A DNA stretch of 64,000 nt from the NCBI GenBank assembly GCA_019044685.2, contig JAGTXX020000002.1, positions 124,001 to 188,000 of the forward strand, written 5' to 3'. This document shows, in pieces, positions 1 through 10,438 of the stretch (the first letter of the stretch is position 1; each line of letters opens with the position of its first letter). The position numbers and the translations under genes were made by a program. The notes beneath the pieces are model-generated. The model was given only the letters and a program-made list of their open reading frames with translations, did no database searches and had not been told where the DNA came from. The DNA comes from Nannochloris sp. 'desiccata' (taxonomy: Eukaryota; Chlorophyta; Trebouxiophyceae; Chlorellales; Chlorellaceae).

Positions 1-236
1 CAATAGATCCTGCAGCTACAAACCCTGTTACTAATGTAGGGGTTGGACAAATAGGCAGTACGAGTGGCACCAATCTTGTTGGCGCAGGAGCGAGGGCTGC
101 CCCACTGAGTACGAGTGCAATGACTAGTTTAGCGGCAGGTAAAGCTGCAGCTGCTCCTGCTATAGCTGCGACCGAAGCTGTTATTCAGCGCCACCGTGGT
201 AGACAGGAGCTTGTACGACAACAGCAGCAGCAGCAG

Positions 237-271
<35 letters not shown>

Positions 272-1769
272 GCAGCAGCAACACCAGCAACAGCAAGCTG
301 AATGGCAACAAGCTGCATTAATCCAACAACAGCAGCAACGCATCCAGAAGCTTCAAGCAATGCAAGCTGTACACATGCGACAGCAACTAAAGTTACAGCA
401 ACAACAGCAGCAGCAGCAGCAACAGTTGGCAACTGGCATTGGAAATAAGGGCGGTGCTTTTGCCTCTGCAGCTGCAGCTCAAGCTGCAGTTGGTGCTTTC
501 ACTGGCCCAAAGCCTTTCCCTAAGGAAGGACCCGCACAGGGCTTATGGCATGAAATGATGGCTGGACCTACATCTAACAACAACCCATTAATCACAGCAG
601 GGCACCCACCGGCAGCGGCAGCGGTGGGCAACATGCATAGCAACAACAAAATTCATAATATGAATAAAAACCAACGTAGTTACAATGACATCGCCCCAGA
701 AGATCTTGACACCGATCTTCTTACTGCTACTCATGGGTATACCCTTCAACAAAAGAGGCAACGAAATGATGATGGAACCACTACGGTTACGATAAATGGC
801 GGGAGGGATCAGTTAATAGATCAATGGAGTGACTTATTTGAAAGACCACGTGGTACTATGAATGCCAGTTGTATGAATAACAGCAACCAAGTTAATTATA
901 ATGGTACGACGAATCAGCAGGATATCAATGGTATTGTGAATGGCAGTGAAAATTATGTCGCATACCCCGCCATTAATTTCGATATGAACCCCAATGCAAA
1001 TGCTTCTGGTCAGCTGCTGCAGAACGCAGTTAGTAAGGATGCAGCAGTCGGCATCACTGCCGTCTCTCGTGGGAAAGCAGCAGCAGCAAAGATGCAAGCG
1101 AAAGAAGCAACCCAGAGGTATTCATGGACTGCGGGCATGTTGAATGAAATCTTTATACCGACGCCTGTAGATACAACTGGTCTGTTGAAACAAGAACAAA
1201 AGAATGCGTTGACTACTGCTAAAAGAGACAACATGCCAGCTTCTACTTCTGATGGTGGTGATGGGGGCGGTGGCGGTGATGGGGGCGGGGGCGGTGGTGG
1301 CGGTGGCGGTGGTGGTGGTGGTGGAGGAAACAGCAACAGGTGCAGTGAGTTTCCAGTAGAGCCACTGCAATCTTTCGTTGCTACACAAAGTAATGGAGCC
1401 TACCGCCACCACCAACCGGAGCACGGTACTGAGGGGCAGATAATGCTGGCTGTTGCTGCCCAAAGAATACATCAAGGCGTCGTCCTTCCAGCCACCACCA
1501 GCGAGGGTAGCAATGCCAACGCCAATATTGCTGTTCCTATGAAACAGCAGAAAGAAGACACTAATTTAACGAATACCAGGGTCAATTCTGATATTCTTAT
1601 TGTTCCTGTATCTATGACAGTTACTAAATTACAACTGGCTAGTACAAATACACCAGAGAGCCACGCTGCGGCGGCGGCAGCACCAGCCTCTAAAGTGACG
1701 GAACAAGAGCTTTTTGGATTAAATAATGAACCTCCGCTGCAATTAGGCAACTCCATCTCCACAGAATAA
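1..1769 (+). CDS. Q-rich, G-rich low-complexity protein, 5' partial
   Basis: The reading frame is open from the first base of the window, so the true start lies upstream; an in-frame ATG occurs at 120 but need not be the start. It ends with TAA at 1767-1769. About 589 residues are visible. They hold two long glutamine tracts (CAG/CAA mix, about 218-290 and 397-425), an Ala-rich segment, a long glycine run (about 1255-1328) and short non-repetitive blocks rich in N, T and S. No catalytic or DNA-binding domain is recognised. Such composition is common in transcriptional co-regulators and RNA-binding scaffolds, but that is only a hint. The frame stays open through mixed-codon stretches, which supports real coding. 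Confidence 0.75.
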
Positions 1770-2715
1770 AATAATACTCGGAAAAAAAGAAACTGTTTCA
1801 ACGGGTTTGGCAGTTTTCTAGATTTCTCTCAACTAACCAATACTCGGATCAAAATAAGTATACAGTTAAACAACGATGGGTTAATAATACAAGCAAATTA
1901 GCAATAACTAAAGACGGCAACTTCTTTTTTTTCTTCTTTATGGGTCTAATCTTTATATATCCTGGTAATTATCAAAACTAAATATATACCATTCCATTAA
2001 AATGGCCGGTCTGATTATTTTCTTATTATACTCAAGTCACCTTCTTTCTTTCCTTGAACCTATCTTTATACTTTTCGAACATTTCGTTTCTCGGTTACTT
2101 CTTTCTGAACTTTTTCTGATTTTTTCTTTCAAAACAGCAACTTTCAAGTTGAGCTTTCTGTTTTGTTGCCGTCAATTTTTCTTTTCAATTCCTCATCCTT
2201 TCATCCTTCTTCAATTCCATCCTTTCTTCAATTCCATCCTTTCTTCCTCTCAACAGGACCAAAAATTATGGGTCTTATTTTTTTTTTCTTCGCCCGCTCT
2301 GCACAAGAAAAGAATGCAGACCGTTTAATCAAGGAAAATGCATCCTTAATTGCAAACTGAAGTGATATTTTATTTTCCAAGAGCGCACGAATAGAGGCTC
2401 CTTCTGATTCTCTCGCCCCCCCCCCCCCCCCCCCCTCACTTTCTTCTCAGATAGAAGATAACTGTAAATAACTGCAAATAACTTAAATAGAAAGAGCTTA
2501 TTTTACATACACAACACAAGAAGACAGGGAGTTTACTACCTGCGCCTTATCCAATCATAGGAATTACACACCCCTTCTAATATGCACAAGGCGCAAAATA
2601 GTTATTCTTAAAAAGAAATAAAGGAAAAACCAAAGAGGGTGAGTTTCATCAAGTACATTTGTTGGACCATGTACCCAAACTACCTAAAGCTAAATATGTA
2701 TCCACTGATACGTAT
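1770..2715. other. convergent intergenic region
   Basis: AT-rich 3' flank between the Q-rich gene (+) and dapA (-). Pyrimidine-rich tracts at 1920-1945 and 2030-2290 give an open frame of about 108 codons dominated by F, S and L; it has no family resemblance and looks like composition rather than a gene. A run of 20 C lies at 2416-2435. Confidence 0.6.
2416..2435. repeat. poly-C homopolymer (C20)
   Basis: Uninterrupted run of 20 cytosines in the intergenic region. Its exact length is likely to be unreliable in an assembly. Confidence 0.9.
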
Positions 2716-4129
2716 CTAATATCCCTTCACTAATTCAAACTCGGAATCTTCCATTGCTCGAATTTCTGTAACACCCGCCGGCAAGTGTTCTCTCACACCT
2801 TCCAATAAAGCAGCACCCCTGACCCTCTGTTCCTTGGAGAGAGGAACATACGGGAGACGGAAGACGGGACGGATTAATCCGCACATCGATAATGCTGTGT
2901 TCCTGTAAAGAAAGAAGAAAATTAAAAAAAAAACAGTTTAGTTGAGTTAAAAAAAAGGAAGGAAAAGTACGAAAACGGGGTAAAAGATCTGTTCAATAAC
3001 CTAAAAACTCACAAAGAGATAGGGTTTGGTTCACAAAACAGCCATGACATTAAATCTTGTAAACTTTCATTCATCTTATCATCCCGTGTATGCATCAAGG
3101 AGTTGAACAAACCCGGGATCAAATTCGACGTCACAGAAATGACACCTTGAGAATTATAGCAATGGCGACCTTCATGTGCTTCATCATCATTGCCACTCCA
3201 GCACGTGACTCCTCTATCAGCATAAGCCTTGATTCTGTCGTTCCCAGTGCATTCCTTGACACCCAAAAAGTTTGGATGAGCAGCAATTCCCATAATCACA
3301 TCATCAGGGATGTCTTGAGAGGTCCTTCCAGGCACGTTGTAAATAATCGCAGGTCCTTCTTCCAGTACCGCCTTGAAATGTTCCTTTAATCCAGTCATCG
3401 ATGTCTTGCCGTAATAAGGGTTGATTTGAAGTGCAGCGTGCATGCCAACTGCAAATCCTTGTTCAGTTGCATGAATTGCCTCGCGAGTGGAATTACTTCC
3501 AGTATTACCAACAACCTTGATATCTCTACCAAATTGGTTGACTGTGTGTGCAATAAGCATAATATGCTCATCCCATGACATTAAATGGCCTTCACCAGTG
3601 GTGCCACCAACAATCAATCCTTGGACTCCATGACTGATTTGGTCTGCAACCAGTCGATCATAAGAATCTAAATCGAACTTGCCACTAGGAAGATATGGAG
3701 TCTTGATAGCTGGAATCGAAGAGGAGACGGAAGTAGATGGTGAGAGTAAGTCGGTATTATTGATAGCTATTTTTATATCAATAAGAGTGCCACTGCCATG
3801 GCTAGAAAAGGCGGGGGCAGAGCCGAACACTGCCAGCTTGTCAACATGAAGTTAAAAATAGCTTCAAATCCTCAAAAGACCCTATAATCTTCATGCTAAC
3901 TCCATTCTAAACTCGTTTCTAAAGACGACCCCATAGATTCTCCCTTCTTACCTGTGATGAGGCTAAGCTTCTTTAAATCAGCGGTGGTGCTGGCAGCAGT
4001 GTCTGCCCCAGGGAAAGGTGCAAGGACAGCTGTGACCGTGCGTGCTGCTCGAGAAGGTCTAAGTTGTCTCGATTGTGTGCATGCAAAGGCTGCTTCGGCT
4101 CTAAGAGCGCCGGTATGTGTGCGCTGCAT
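2716..4129 (-). CDS. dapA: 4-hydroxy-tetrahydrodipicolinate synthase, plastid
   Basis: Three exons: 4129-3952, 3709-3013 and 2902-2716, giving 353 aa. The enzyme condenses pyruvate with aspartate semialdehyde, the first committed step of lysine synthesis. Exon 1 is a transit-peptide-like sequence rich in A, R, S and T that ends LKKLSLIT. Splicing to 3709 restores the family sequence [11 protein letters not shown], so the open frame continuing from 3710 to 3830 is intronic. The Schiff-base lysine (GVKECTG), the catalytic tyrosine (IIYNVPGR) and GTTGEGH are present. Exon 3 supplies the plant-type end ([15 protein letters not shown]). Both introns have GT-AG ends, and the summed exon length is an exact codon multiple. 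Activity and plastid location are inferred from the family. Confidence 0.95.
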
Positions 4130-4600
4130 GGCTGCTGTTTTTGAAAATTAATTGATGATGAAACCACGCAATGTGCCAACACCCCCTCTTGATTTGAAAT
4201 TGAGGTGTGTCTAGATATATACAATTCGAATTATAATGTCCAAAGCAAGTTTGGAGTGTTTATGTCTTCTTAAAAGACCGCATTTGGCATCTCGGCCAGC
4301 AGTTCAAAAATAAGTTTCAATTATTGCAAATTTCAACTTTTCACCAACCCGTGTCTCCTCCCCTCTTGGTCATTAAGCAGGTTCGATTATGTGGATTTTA
4401 ATATACGCAGCAGCATAAATGCACACTACATTAAACAGAAGGACAGGCAGCAACACGGGGAAGCCCCACTCTTCAATTTGCAGCCAGCGCCCTTCCTGCC
4501 ACCGCCACCGCTCTCTCCATTCTCCATTATTAAAAAAAACTTGCATGACAAGAAAGATAGATAGATAAATAAATAACTTAAATAATAAACACGAGATAAT
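4130..4600. other. dapA promoter and 3' flank of the RING/AP2 gene
   Basis: AT-rich region upstream of dapA (-) and downstream of the next minus-strand gene. No further gene is seen. A GATA-type microsatellite (GATAGATAGATAAATAAATAA) lies around 4555-4575. Confidence 0.5.
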
Positions 4601-6209
4601 TCACTGAATTGAATATTCTAATACAAGATCCTCCCCGCAATCAGCCAGTAGCAATACCAAGTCTCTAATCCGCATCGTCGGTGTTAATGCCAACAGTCCA
4701 CCTGATCCTTCGATCTCTTTATACACACTCATGAAATCAGCACTAGCATCTAGCTCATTCACTGCATTTAAGTAGATAGAACTTGCAGAAACTGTATTTG
4801 AAGTATCAATATCCATCTCCTCTTTCTTGGTAACAGCACCACCACCACCGCCATCATCCTCGTAGTTGTCAATAACCTGAGTCTTAGTGACTGTATTGAT
4901 TCCCTCAGCGATGAACATAGCTATCGCAGATATCAATGTATCCCCAGGACACGTCAGCCAAATCATTTTGCACGTGTACGACAACGATAAGCCATCCACT
5001 GGTTTCAATTCAATCACGACTGCTGTAGGGAAGCCACTTGAAGGGCCAAGCATGCTGCTAAAAGAGAATTGTTTAGCTAATTCTTCAGCTCTGAGCGCTG
5101 CTACATCTACTTCTTCTTCAAGAGCATCCCCACCACCTTGAGTATCACCGTCTTTTTGGCATAACTCTCCATAATGCTGGTTGCGATTAGCCACATGCAC
5201 GCCTTGATAATTGGGAACGACACCAGCGGCGGCAGCAGCAGCAGGAGAAGAAGATTTCATTTTTTTGTTTTTATGCATACCTGCTCCTCCTTTATTAACA
5301 CCAGCCCCACCACCACCACCACCTCCACCGCTGCCTATAGATGCACCTGTAGGAGGTCTTGAGCCATTAGCACCACCTCCTCTACCACCACCCTTATTGC
5401 TTGCACTGTTTTCATTCTTCTCTAAAGGAGGGTGCCAGCCTGGTGGTGCACCAACCCCATGCACCGCAGTATTGATTTTTGAGCTGGCAGCTTCATACTC
5501 ACTCGAAGTAGCTCCAGGGGCAATACCATGTGCTAATAATCGTACATAAATAGTCGACAGATATGGGAAATTCAAATTTGAACCAGAAGAAGAAAGTTTT
5601 TTGGGATTTATTCCTTTGATACGAAGAGTATGTACATCATGAATGCGTGCTGCCTCTTCTTCTGAACTAAACTGGCCTAGTTTAATATAATGGCTTGTAC
5701 TTGGCGTGGTGCCTCCTTCTTGTGAGTAGGCCAAGTACCATGGTTGTGTCCCTGGACCTAGAGGGTAGTATTTTCTAACACCAAAGTATTTCGAAGAAGG
5801 CGTGCCAGGGCCTTTCGATGGGGAACGGAAATGTGGGACAGCAGCAGCAGCAGCAGTGGTAGTTGCAGCGGTGGTGGTGGTGGTGACGCCCTGAGTGGTT
5901 GCATTCGGGGTGCTCTTTTCTTGATCAATATTATCTTCGGGAAAAGTGTATCCTTGATCGGTGCCTTCACCAGGTTCACTATACATACCAGGAGCAGAAC
6001 CTAATTGCTTAGTATTATTTATTTTTATTTTCTTGTTGTTCCCATCACCGCCGTCTTTGCCAATGCCATTGACGGCACCGTGTGCAGGCGCAGAGGCAGG
6101 TCTTTTATATTTCGCTTTGCCTTTCAACTGAGGATTCGTATCAATGAATCCTTCATTATCATCATCGTGTTGCTGTTGACCGTTTAAACCATTTCTAGGA
6201 CCACTGGTA

Positions 6210-6240
<31 letters not shown>

Positions 6241-7106
6241 CAGCAATATCAATATCAACATGCATTGCCGCTGGGTGAGCAACTGAAGCATCAGGTAGTC
6301 TATTCGCCGTTATGTCCCAGCCATAATCTTGCTGCGTTGCTTGATTATTTCCTGCTTTTATAGCTGATAACCGCTGCGCTTCTCTTAATAATTCCAAATC
6401 TGTGCCTATAATCTTTGCAGCAGCAAGAACTTCAGAGGGTGGCTTGAGAAAGGCGTCATCGGTGATCGAGGTATCCGCACCAAAAATTGCTTTGAGTAAT
6501 TGATCGAAAGTAGGGTCTGGTTTGCAGTTGCGTCGGGAAGCGAAAGATACACGACATTGTGGGCATGTATTGTCTCTGTGATGGTAAGAAATCAGAGGAG
6601 GACATCAGGTTAAAGAGCTTCATAGAAAAGGGGTTGGTTGGGAGCGGGAAAGAAAAAGAAAAAAAAGTTATTTTGAAATTAAAATTGTTAACGTACATAT
6701 TTGTTCGTAGCCAGGCTTCGATACAGGTTCTACAAAAGCGATGCATGCATACTGAGATAGTACGCGTATCCTTTAGAATGCCTGCAAGTTCAACAAAAAA
6801 TAGAAATTTCATCAGAAACTTGGATAGAGGTGAGAGGGCGAGTATATTTTCTATAAGGAGAAAAGAAAACGTACCTCTACAGACTGGACATCGTGCTAGA
6901 TCTGCTATATCATTAAGTTTAACAGTTACCAAGCTGCAAAGGGAAGAGAAAGTAGAAATGGATAAGTTGCAGATCTATAGACAAACTCAAGGCGACAGCG
7001 TATTTTGTTGCCAGCACGCCACGAGGCCAAAATTTAGAAATTTTCAAATCTATTATTTCACTGTAGATATCTACTCGCCCGTTGTGTATATGCGTCTGTG
7101 CACCAT
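4601..7106 (-). CDS. RING1-like E3 ligase with AP2/ERF domain and RAWUL-like C-terminus
   Basis: Exons: 6933-6875, 6781-6697 and 6575-4601, with a tentative first exon 7106-7075 (ATG at 7106) that fits in phase; the start is uncertain. Full length would be 716 aa. Spliced, the three firm exons give a C3HC4 RING: CPVC, then CMHRFC, C, and CPQC, followed by SFASRRNCKPDPTFDQLL, the signature that follows the RING in Polycomb RING1 proteins. About 200 codons into the last exon is an AP2/ERF-like domain (SSKYFGVRKYYPLGP near 5797, then LGQFSSEEEAARIHDVHTLR and LNFP). After Gly-, Ala- and Pro-rich linkers the last 150 residues resemble a RAWUL domain (ELKPVDGLSLSY, IWLTCPGDTL, final GEDLVLEYSIQ). 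Likely a nuclear ubiquitin ligase acting on chromatin (inference). The order RING-AP2-RAWUL is unusual. Confidence 0.85.
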
Positions 7107-7820
7107 TTTGACCCGAAGGAACGCCAGAGCCACCTCCGTTTTGCATTTTATCTGGGCTCAAAAGTGCCTAGGGCTATCGGGGGAGCAAGGTGCCTCGAGA
7201 GGACCTTTAGGGGTGATAAGAAGAAACGCAGCTCAGTTAAAATGATCATTATGATATTCTCACCACCAGAGAAGGGTGAAATGGCCTAGGAACAGCCTCT
7301 ACAACCCAACTCCGGGCTCTAGCAGCCTATGTGCAGAGTTTTAGAAACGAGGCAAAACATGGAGCCAATCGTGAGATAAGGGCTCTGCAACCACTATAAA
7401 ATAGTAGCCACTTACCTGATAATGAAATTGTAACGCTTTGAGGGGTGGGCGATAGCAACAAAAATCCCGAAGCAATGTGCTGAACAGATCGAGGCTGGTT
7501 TCTGAAATATAGGCTTCAATGCTGAGCCGGGTGCTATTTAAGAGGGCATCAGATCTAGGTGAATTGGTGTGTAGAAATTCTAAATGCCCGCAGAGGGGTT
7601 CACGAAAGCTTAGAAGCCAGCTGTGCCTCGAAACAGCAATTTGCCCTGGATCCACCGGAGCTGTGAAGACACCAACCATTTCTTGAAAAGAAAATTCGGT
7701 TTTAAAACAGGGGCAAAAATTCAAATAAATGAGAAAATTCTGCGTAACGCTACCACTTTTATTTTTGATATTTACTAGTCCGCAGTGTTATTAGCTATAT
7801 TAGCTCCATCTCCAATTGCC
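7107..7820. other. divergent promoter region with one unexplained ORF
   Basis: Lies between the RING/AP2 gene (-) and the ribonucleotide reductase gene (+). A minus-strand frame from ATG at 7673 to about 7425 is open and followed by a good donor (CAG/GTAAGT); no family is recognised. It could be a 5' exon of the RING/AP2 gene, a separate small gene, or chance. Confidence 0.4.
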
Positions 7821-9404
7821 ATGTCTGACTTCAACACCCACCTCAGCGAGGCTGGTAAGTGGCCATTTTGTAAATGATGCCCCTTGAATCCCATTAAAAC
7901 ATCCCACATCCTTTGCAAAATGTCGTCATAATTATACTTAATATTATAATGTCCTTCGTTGCAGACTTGCAAGAGCCTATTCTCAAGGAGAACCCCGATC
8001 GTTTCGTCCTCTTCCCCATCAAGTATGAAGCTATCTGGGAGATGTACAAGAAGGCCGAAGCATCCTTCTGGACTGGTAAGTGGATTATTTCATATACTTG
8101 GGCAGCGTGCAAGGGCAGTGTTGGGCGTGTGGAGGCGTGTGGTTCAAATTAATCTGCTCGTTTTAACAATGGTCGCCGGGAGCGTGCTGATTCCTGAGGC
8201 TTGCAGTGACCACTTCTATGAATTCAGCTTGAGCCTCTGTAGATGCTCTGATGGTCCTTAATGTCTGATGTGCAATGTTGACCATTGCCATGCCCTCCTA
8301 ACGCACAGCCACCACACGCTACCAACTGCCATAAGGTGTTTGCCTTGTTTTAAGGTGGTTTCTCTTCGTTTGGTATCGCTACGATATACTGATGGCATTT
8401 TGCGGTGGCGGGCTTAGGGGATATGCTCTTTACTTCCAATTTTTTCGAATGACATAATTCTTTCAAATCCTTTGCTCACTTTTAACTAACCTCTTCTCTC
8501 CCACTCGATTCTCCTTCTTTCTCTCTTTCCTACAGCTGAAGAAGTAGATCTTAGTAGCGATCTCGTCCACTGGGAATCCCTCAACGACGACGAACGCCAC
8601 TTCGTTTCCCACGTCCTGGCCTTTTTCGCTGCCGCCGATGGGATTGTCAATGAAAATCTTGGAATTCGTTTCATGAAGGAAGTTCAAATCCCTGAAGCCC
8701 GCGCCTTTTACGGATTCCAGATCACTATTGAGAACATTCATGCTGAAATGTACTCTCTCCTTTTGGAGACCTACATCAAAGACCCTGTCCAAAAGAATTT
8801 CCTCTTTCACGCCACCGACAACGTGCCGGTAGTTAAAAAGAAGGCCGACTGGGCTATGCGTTGGATCTCTTCTGCCGAGTCCTTTGCTGAACGTCTCGTC
8901 GCCTTTGCCTGCGTTGAAGGTATCTTCTTCTCCGGCTCTTTCTGCTCTATTTTCTGGCTGAAAAAGCGTGGTTTAATGCCTGGACTGACCTTCTCTAACG
9001 AATTGATCTCTCGTGATGAAGGCTTGCATACTGATTTCGCATGCATGCTGTACAACCATCTCCAGACAACTCAGCTCCCTAAAGAGCGCATCGCCTCTAT
9101 CGTCCGTGAAGCTGTTGAAATCGAAAAGGAATTCATCTGTGATGCTTTACCCGTCGACCTCATTGGCATGAACTCTCGATTGATGTCCCAGTATATTGAA
9201 TTTGTTGCCGACCGTTTGCTAGTTGCCCTCGGTAATGAAAAGGAGTACAAGGTGACTAATCCTTTCGACTGGATGGAGTTGATTTCTCTTCAAGGAAAGA
9301 CTAACTTCTTTGAGAAGAGAGTGGGTGAGTACCAAAAGGCTGGTGTCATGAACTCGGTCGGAGGTGAAGGAATGCACACCTTGTCATTCACTGAAGATTT
9401 TTAA
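7821..9404 (+). CDS. ribonucleoside-diphosphate reductase small subunit (R2)
   Basis: Exons 7821-7854, 7965-8075 and 8536-9404 give 337 aa, a normal R2 length. R2 carries the diiron-tyrosyl radical cofactor that, with the large subunit, reduces ribonucleotides to deoxyribonucleotides. Diiron ligand motifs are visible: an Asp and Glu in [14 protein letters not shown] and H in [14 protein letters not shown], and later E, E and H in [20 protein letters not shown]. The C-terminus FTEDF resembles the tail that docks on the large subunit. Codons in exon 3 are biased to C-ending forms, as in highly expressed genes. Each junction has GTAAG donors and CAG acceptors and keeps the frame. The 460-nt second intron is long for this window. 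Confidence 0.97.
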
Positions 9405-10438
9405 AGACGGAAGAAAGTAGAATTGTTCTTGAAATATAGGACCATCAATAAGACTGGAATTAAGTCTTAGACTTTCTAGTAGGGTGGATAGAGATCTTCT
9501 TGTTATTGGAAGGAACGTTGCTGTTTATTTCATCTTTCTCTTGTTACCTTCAAATCATCACCACAACCGCCACTGGAAAAAACGCCGCTCCAGAATTAAT
9601 TCTTTTTGCTTTCTATCAGATATTTTTGGTCTTTTTCGGGTTCTCGTTCATCAATATACCCTCTTAATGTCCACTCTCAATAATTCATTCACCTTTCCGA
9701 CTTTTAATAATACTATTTTTAACTTACCAAATTTACTATAGGTAGTTTTTTTTTTTTTTTTTCCCTCTCCATGGCATTTCTTTTTAGAATTTAGTTTTGC
9801 TTGTAGCAATATAATTTTACCATTATGTGACCAATTAATGAACAATTCTAGCAGTTATTAGTGCATCGATGCGTCTACTCTATCGTTTCCTACCTCTAGA
9901 GGGTCTCTAGGTAGCATGAAATTGACAAGAAAATGAGGAAGAGGCAGGATGCAAATTTCATCACTGCGGCCACCGCCGACTCCTATCTACTTGTTTTATA
10001 TTTCTTCGTGTGTTGCCTTGGGAGCCTTCAAGCGACTGCATATAAATCTCCACCTGTAAATATGCCCTTCATTATCTGGCCTGGAACACATATACATATA
10101 TAAAGAGGCAGCTGCGCAGCCCTGCAGCCCTTCTCTCGGCCACACACGTGGGATTCGCAGCGAGGGCCATCTTGCACATTTCGATCACGGGGGCAACACA
10201 CGGAACTTCAACGAAATTAACACGCATTCATTACAGGCATTCCAATCATTATGCTATGGAATTAAATCAGATGGGTATGATCTCAACATAGTTGTAGTTG
10301 CAGCTTAAAGACAAGTGTCCCGTTGGACCACATATAAAAGAGATTAATTCGAGATGCAAAAAATGTGGCGTTGCTTGAATTCACATATTTTACTATTCAG
10401 CTGAAAACAAGATAAACGTAGTAATAAGCATATTGCCA
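9405..10438. other. intergenic region with two TATA-like boxes
   Basis: Follows the R2 gene and precedes the receptor kinase gene. Short AT-rich frames and poly-T runs (9740-9762) do not look coding. TATATAAA at 10097-10104 precedes a GC-rich stretch, and TATAAAA at 10333-10339 lies about 100 bases before the kinase ATG. Confidence 0.5.
10333..10339 (+). promoter_or_regulatory. TATA box of the receptor kinase gene
   Basis: TATAAAA in the context CATATAAAAGAG, 100 bases before the start codon at 10439. Position and sequence fit a core promoter; no transcript evidence is available. Confidence 0.45.

Noticed and set aside
2002..2360. 108- and 65-codon plus-strand frames downstream of the Q-rich gene
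   Set aside because: They arise from pyrimidine-rich DNA (F, S, L, P), overlap each other in two frames and match no family.
3710..3830. Apparent N-terminal extension of DapA open in frame with exon 2
   Set aside because: It lacks an ATG, and splicing from 3952 to 3709 restores the conserved [11 protein letters not shown] sequence, so it is intron.
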